Below, one piece after another: positions 62,195-64,000 of a DNA stretch of 64,000 bases. The notes under the pieces were generated by a model. It did no database searches. It saw only the letters and a list, made by a program, of their open reading frames with translations, and was not told the DNA's origin. Position 1 is the first letter of the stretch, and each line of letters begins with the position of its first letter. Made by a program: the position numbers and the translations under genes. Location of the stretch: the NCBI RefSeq assembly GCF_900102515.1, contig NZ_FMVS01000003.1:1-64000 (forward strand), given 5' to 3'. Source of the stretch: Butyrivibrio sp. INlla14. Its GTDB lineage: Bacteria; Bacillota; Clostridia; Lachnospirales; Lachnospiraceae.

Positions 62195-62244
62195 ATAACA
62201 CCTACGGTAATGAACCATCTAATTACCTCAGGCGTTATTTTTTT
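62195..62244 (+). terminator. Terminator of CPBP-LytTR-DUF3021 operon
   Basis: ATAACACCTACGGTAAT pairs with ATTACCTCAGGCGTTAT (two mismatch or wobble positions); TTTTTTT follows. A second small hairpin with CTCGTTAACGAG lies just beyond at 62272-62300. Confidence 0.85.
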
Positions 62245-62300
62245 GTACGTAAGTTTTTATTTTATTAAATGAAGGCTCGTTAACGAGTGACTGGGGCCTT

Positions 62301-62584
62301 TTAGAATTGAATTTACATCTATTTTGCATTTTTTAGAAATCCGGATAAGGTAAAAAAATTCCAATACATCTAAAATTCTCTTTCTAACAAAAAAGTTGTA
62401 ACAAAAAGTTGAAATCTCCGTTACTGCACCTGTTCACGCTAATACTCTTACATCTTTTTTATTTGTTTTTCACGTACAGATGTAGTTTTGCATCGAAGAT
62501 GCCTGGATAAATCATTGTTCACCTTCAATTGCTACAACTTTTTTGTCGAAAGCAAAATTAAAGATGTACTGCAAAAAATTGCAC
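62301..62584. other. AT-rich intergenic region, no supported gene
   Basis: I see no ORF with a ribosome site and no strong hairpin in this stretch. A plus-strand open frame from 62488 overlaps the minus-strand ORF that begins at 62815 and has no ribosome binding site. Confidence 0.5.
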
Positions 62585-62815
62585 TCATCTTTTTTGATGA
62601 AAATAATAATCTAGATGTACAATACAGAAATATAGCCCCCGTAAAGACCCGCAAAGGCCAAATGCCTGCATCATCATATGTTCCGAATTAAATTTATGAC
62701 AGGTATCAAGTATCTGTTTCAGTTTTTCTTTCATTCCGGTCCTTTCTTCTCCAATGCTTATATGAAATACCTTCTGTTTTATGAATTCTAGACTTTTTTC
62801 AGAATTCAGACTCAT
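62585..62815 (-). CDS. Hypothetical 76-residue ORF
   Basis: Starts MSLNSEKSLEFIKQK with AAAGGA close before the ATG and has a middle region KEKLKQILDTCHKFNSEH, then a short hydrophobic-aromatic tail ending DYYFHQKR. Composition is protein-like but no family is recognised. Its start codon context (ATGAGTCT) falls in phase with the repeat array just upstream. It may be a small gene governed by the array or a gene remnant. Confidence 0.35.
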   Translation of the reverse strand: MSLNSEKSLEFIKQKVFHISIGEERTGMKEKLKQILDTCHKFNSEHMMMQAFGLCGSLRGLYFCIVHLDYYFHQKR

Positions 62816-62833
62816 TTTCCTTTTTGCTTAATA

Positions 62834-63053
62834 TGAGTCATTAAAAATTCTACCGTGCAATGACTCATATTCTGGTTGTTTGTGTTTTGAGTCAACACAT
62901 TTTGAGATTTTAATTGACCGCAATATGAAAATATAAAAAATAGGTCAAGCAAATAGCCGTAGACGATTGACTCCTAATGAAACTTTCGGATAATGAGTCA
63001 ATGGTTTACCTGATTTGATATGACCGCAAGTTGCAAAATAAGAAATTGAGTCA
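62834..63053. repeat. Regular array of nine TGA(G/C)TCA-type boxes
   Basis: Five exact copies of TGAGTCA or its complement TGACTCA (starts 62834, 62861, 62888, 62994, 63047), plus related TGACC/GGTCA or TGACTC boxes at 62915, 62943, 62968 and 63021. Start-to-start distances are 27, 27, 27, 28, 25, 26, 27 and 26. The 18-21 nt between boxes are not alike. A weak tenth (AGACTCA, 62808) continues the phase. Two boxes share TGACCGCAA. The function is unknown. Confidence 0.8.
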
Positions 63054-63116
63054 ATCATTTATCATTGCTTACAGACATTGGTAAAAAAATAGATAGAAAA
63101 AAGTTAGAACTGAGAA

Positions 63117-63190
63117 TCGAGGCGACAAGATTCGAACTTGCGACCTCTGCGTCCCGAACGCAGCGCTCTACCAAACTGAGCCACGCCTCG
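63117..63190 (-). tRNA. tRNA-Pro (CGG)
   Basis: A 74-nt cloverleaf: acceptor CGAGGCG paired with CGCCTCG, anticodon arm CTGCG-TTCGGGA-CGCAG with anticodon CGG, G37 as usual for Pro, and a T arm with TTCGAAT. No CCA is encoded. No clear terminator follows, so its transcript may run into the box array. Confidence 0.95.
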
Positions 63191-63198
63191 ATAAAGAT

Positions 63199-63224
63199 GC
63201 TGATGCATGTTAATATGCATCAGC
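63199..63224 (-). terminator. 10-bp perfect hairpin between AAA+ gene and tRNA-Pro
   Basis: GCTGATGCAT pairs with ATGCATCAGC around a 6-nt loop, followed on the minus strand by ATCTTTA. Possible weak terminator of the AAA+ gene or a processing hairpin in the tRNA leader. Confidence 0.5.
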
Positions 63225-63231
63225 ACTGAAA

Positions 63232-63260
63232 ATTGTATTATTTTATCACAAGATTGTCAA
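63232..63260 (-). promoter_or_regulatory. Sigma-A promoter of tRNA-Pro
   Basis: On the minus strand TTGACA (63255-63260), 17 nt, TACAAT (63232-63237), 42 nt before the tRNA; its -35 overlaps the stop codon of the AAA+ gene. Confidence 0.82.
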
Positions 63261-64000
63261 ATAGATGTATTTTCCTCTGTCTCATCGACAGTCTTCTCAA
63301 CAGCCTGTTCTTCCGTAGTCTTGGATATTACAGACAAATCCTCCAGATCTTCCCTCAGAATTGTCATCATATCATCTCCAGTAGGATTCTCTATTCCGGA
63401 GATTCTGCGGGCCTGATTAGTTATGATTTCTTCAAAGAGATTACGGATCTCTCTGGCATTAGCAAAGTTCTCGATGTTCTCCATCTTCTTGGCTGTAATA
63501 AGAGCTCTGATCTGATGCTTAACATCCTCATCAACCTTGTAATCGTACTTGTCACAGTTCATGTAGAATATCTGCTCAAGCTCATCGATGCTATAGTCTG
63601 AGAAGTCTATATATTTGTTGAATCTGGACTTTAATCCTGGGTTAGACTCTATGAACTTCTTCATAGGCTCTGTGTATCCCGCTACGATAACAACAAAGTC
63701 ATCACGGTTATCTTCCATAGCTTTTAGGATAGTATCAATTGCTTCCTGACCGAAAGCGTCGTCCTTCTGTGAAAGAGCATATGCCTCATCAATAAAAAGA
63801 ACTCCACCCTTTGCCTTTTTGATCTGCTCCTGGGTTTTGATAGCTGTCTGTCCTACGTAACCAGCTACAAGTCCTGATCTGTCTACCTCTACAAGCTGTC
63901 CCTTCGAAAGAACTCCAATCTGCTTGTAAATCTTGGCTATAATTCTAGCAACTGTGGTCTTACCTGTACCAGGATTACCAGTAAACACAAGGTGTAATGA
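63257..64000 (-). CDS. CbbX/SpoVK-type AAA+ ATPase, partial (5' end outside window)
   Basis: The C-terminal ~248 residues of an AAA+ protein; the frame is open to the window edge, upstream of a GTG at 63988 that is internal (preceded by codons for LHL, as in LHLVFTGNPGTGKTT). Walker A is GNPGTGKTT, Walker B is GVLFIDEAYAL, sensor 1 is VVIVAGYTEPM, and the Arg finger region is NPGLKSRFNKYIDF. It resembles CbbX/SpoVK ATPases, which remodel protein complexes. The C-terminal tail is Glu/Thr-rich. Confidence 0.92.
   Translation of the reverse strand, partial: SLHLVFTGNPGTGKTTVARIIAKIYKQIGVLSKGQLVEVDRSGLVAGYVGQTAIKTQEQIKKAKGGVLFIDEAYALSQKDDAFGQEAIDTILKAMEDNRDDFVVIVAGYTEPMKKFIESNPGLKSRFNKYIDFSDYSIDELEQIFYMNCDKYDYKVDEDVKHQIRALITAKKMENIENFANAREIRNLFEEIITNQARRISGIENPTGDDMMTILREDLEDLSVISKTTEEQAVEKTVDETEENTSI

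Noticed and set aside
62488-62691. 67-codon plus-strand ORF
   Set aside because: No ribosome binding site, low-complexity composition, and it overlaps a minus-strand frame with better start signals.
62834-63053. CRISPR array
   Set aside because: Spacing is regular, but the repeated unit is only 7 bp, partly palindromic in mixed form, and no cas genes are in the window.

Overview
This window looks like a chromosomal segment of a rumen or gut Lachnospiraceae, most probably Butyrivibrio or a close relative. The strongest pointer is the esterase at 37846-38592. It matches, as I remember it, the Butyrivibrio proteoclasticus feruloyl esterase Est1E, including the catalytic residue numbers Ser105, Asp197 and His225. 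Other pointers are TelA/XpaC, BceRSAB-type modules, LytTR-DUF3021 pairs, T-box control of ileS, Firmicutes-type ribosome binding sites and TTGACA-N17-TATAAT promoters. The genus is an inference; no search was run.

Layout. 1-8000: end of an AT-hook protein, galactokinase, the telA-xpaC pair, an AraC regulator and convergent glycogen phosphorylase. 8000-12000: two convergent flagellin units sharing a bidirectional terminator. One is a Cys-containing flagellin. The other is a flagellinolysin, a flagellin carrying an inserted HExxH metallopeptidase, preceded in its operon by a small zinc-ribbon protein. 12000-25500: housekeeping and metabolism (type-2-like ileS behind a T-box leader, aquaporin, GH28 pectinase, threonine-aldolase-like enzyme, free methionine sulfoxide reductase, diguanylate cyclase, RlmI-type methyltransferase, CapA-like protein, tRNA-Gly, NhaC antiporter). 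25500-36400: regulators and ABC transporters (LytTR-DUF3021, ABC pair, truncated CPBP gene, YozG/DUF2975 pair, ABC exporter, a two-component system with an FtsX-type ABC transporter). 36400-44100: a variable zone with a phosphatase fusion, the Est1E-like esterase, a frameshifted GNAT-methyltransferase, very small transcription units, and an IS200/IS605 element carrying tnpA, tnpB and a DUF551 gene with an internal stop. 44100-54400: a MATE-HATPase fusion, a glycosyltransferase, an HD protein, a MerR-methyltransferase fusion, a second identical tRNA-Gly, a GGDEF protein and two membrane glycosyltransferases. 54400-62200: a BceAB-BceRS-type module, an erythromycin-esterase-like protein, and a LytTR-DUF3021 operon with a CPBP-like protein. 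62200-64000: a regular array of short TGA(G/C)TCA boxes, tRNA-Pro and a truncated AAA+ ATPase gene.

How the parts connect. Regulatory wiring can be read directly from repeated DNA. A 70-bp block with 21-bp-spaced direct repeats precedes both the bceAB-type operon and the erythromycin-esterase-like gene, suggesting one envelope-stress or antibiotic regulon. Three LytTR-like half sites with 21-22 bp spacing precede the operon that encodes a LytTR regulator. A 15-bp motif precedes both the histidine-kinase operon and its adjacent ABC operon. Paired boxes flank the promoter of the YozG/DUF2975 operon.

The least explained feature is the 62.8-63.05 kb array: nine 7-bp boxes at 25-28 bp spacing, with unrelated 18-21 nt spacers, beside tRNA-Pro.
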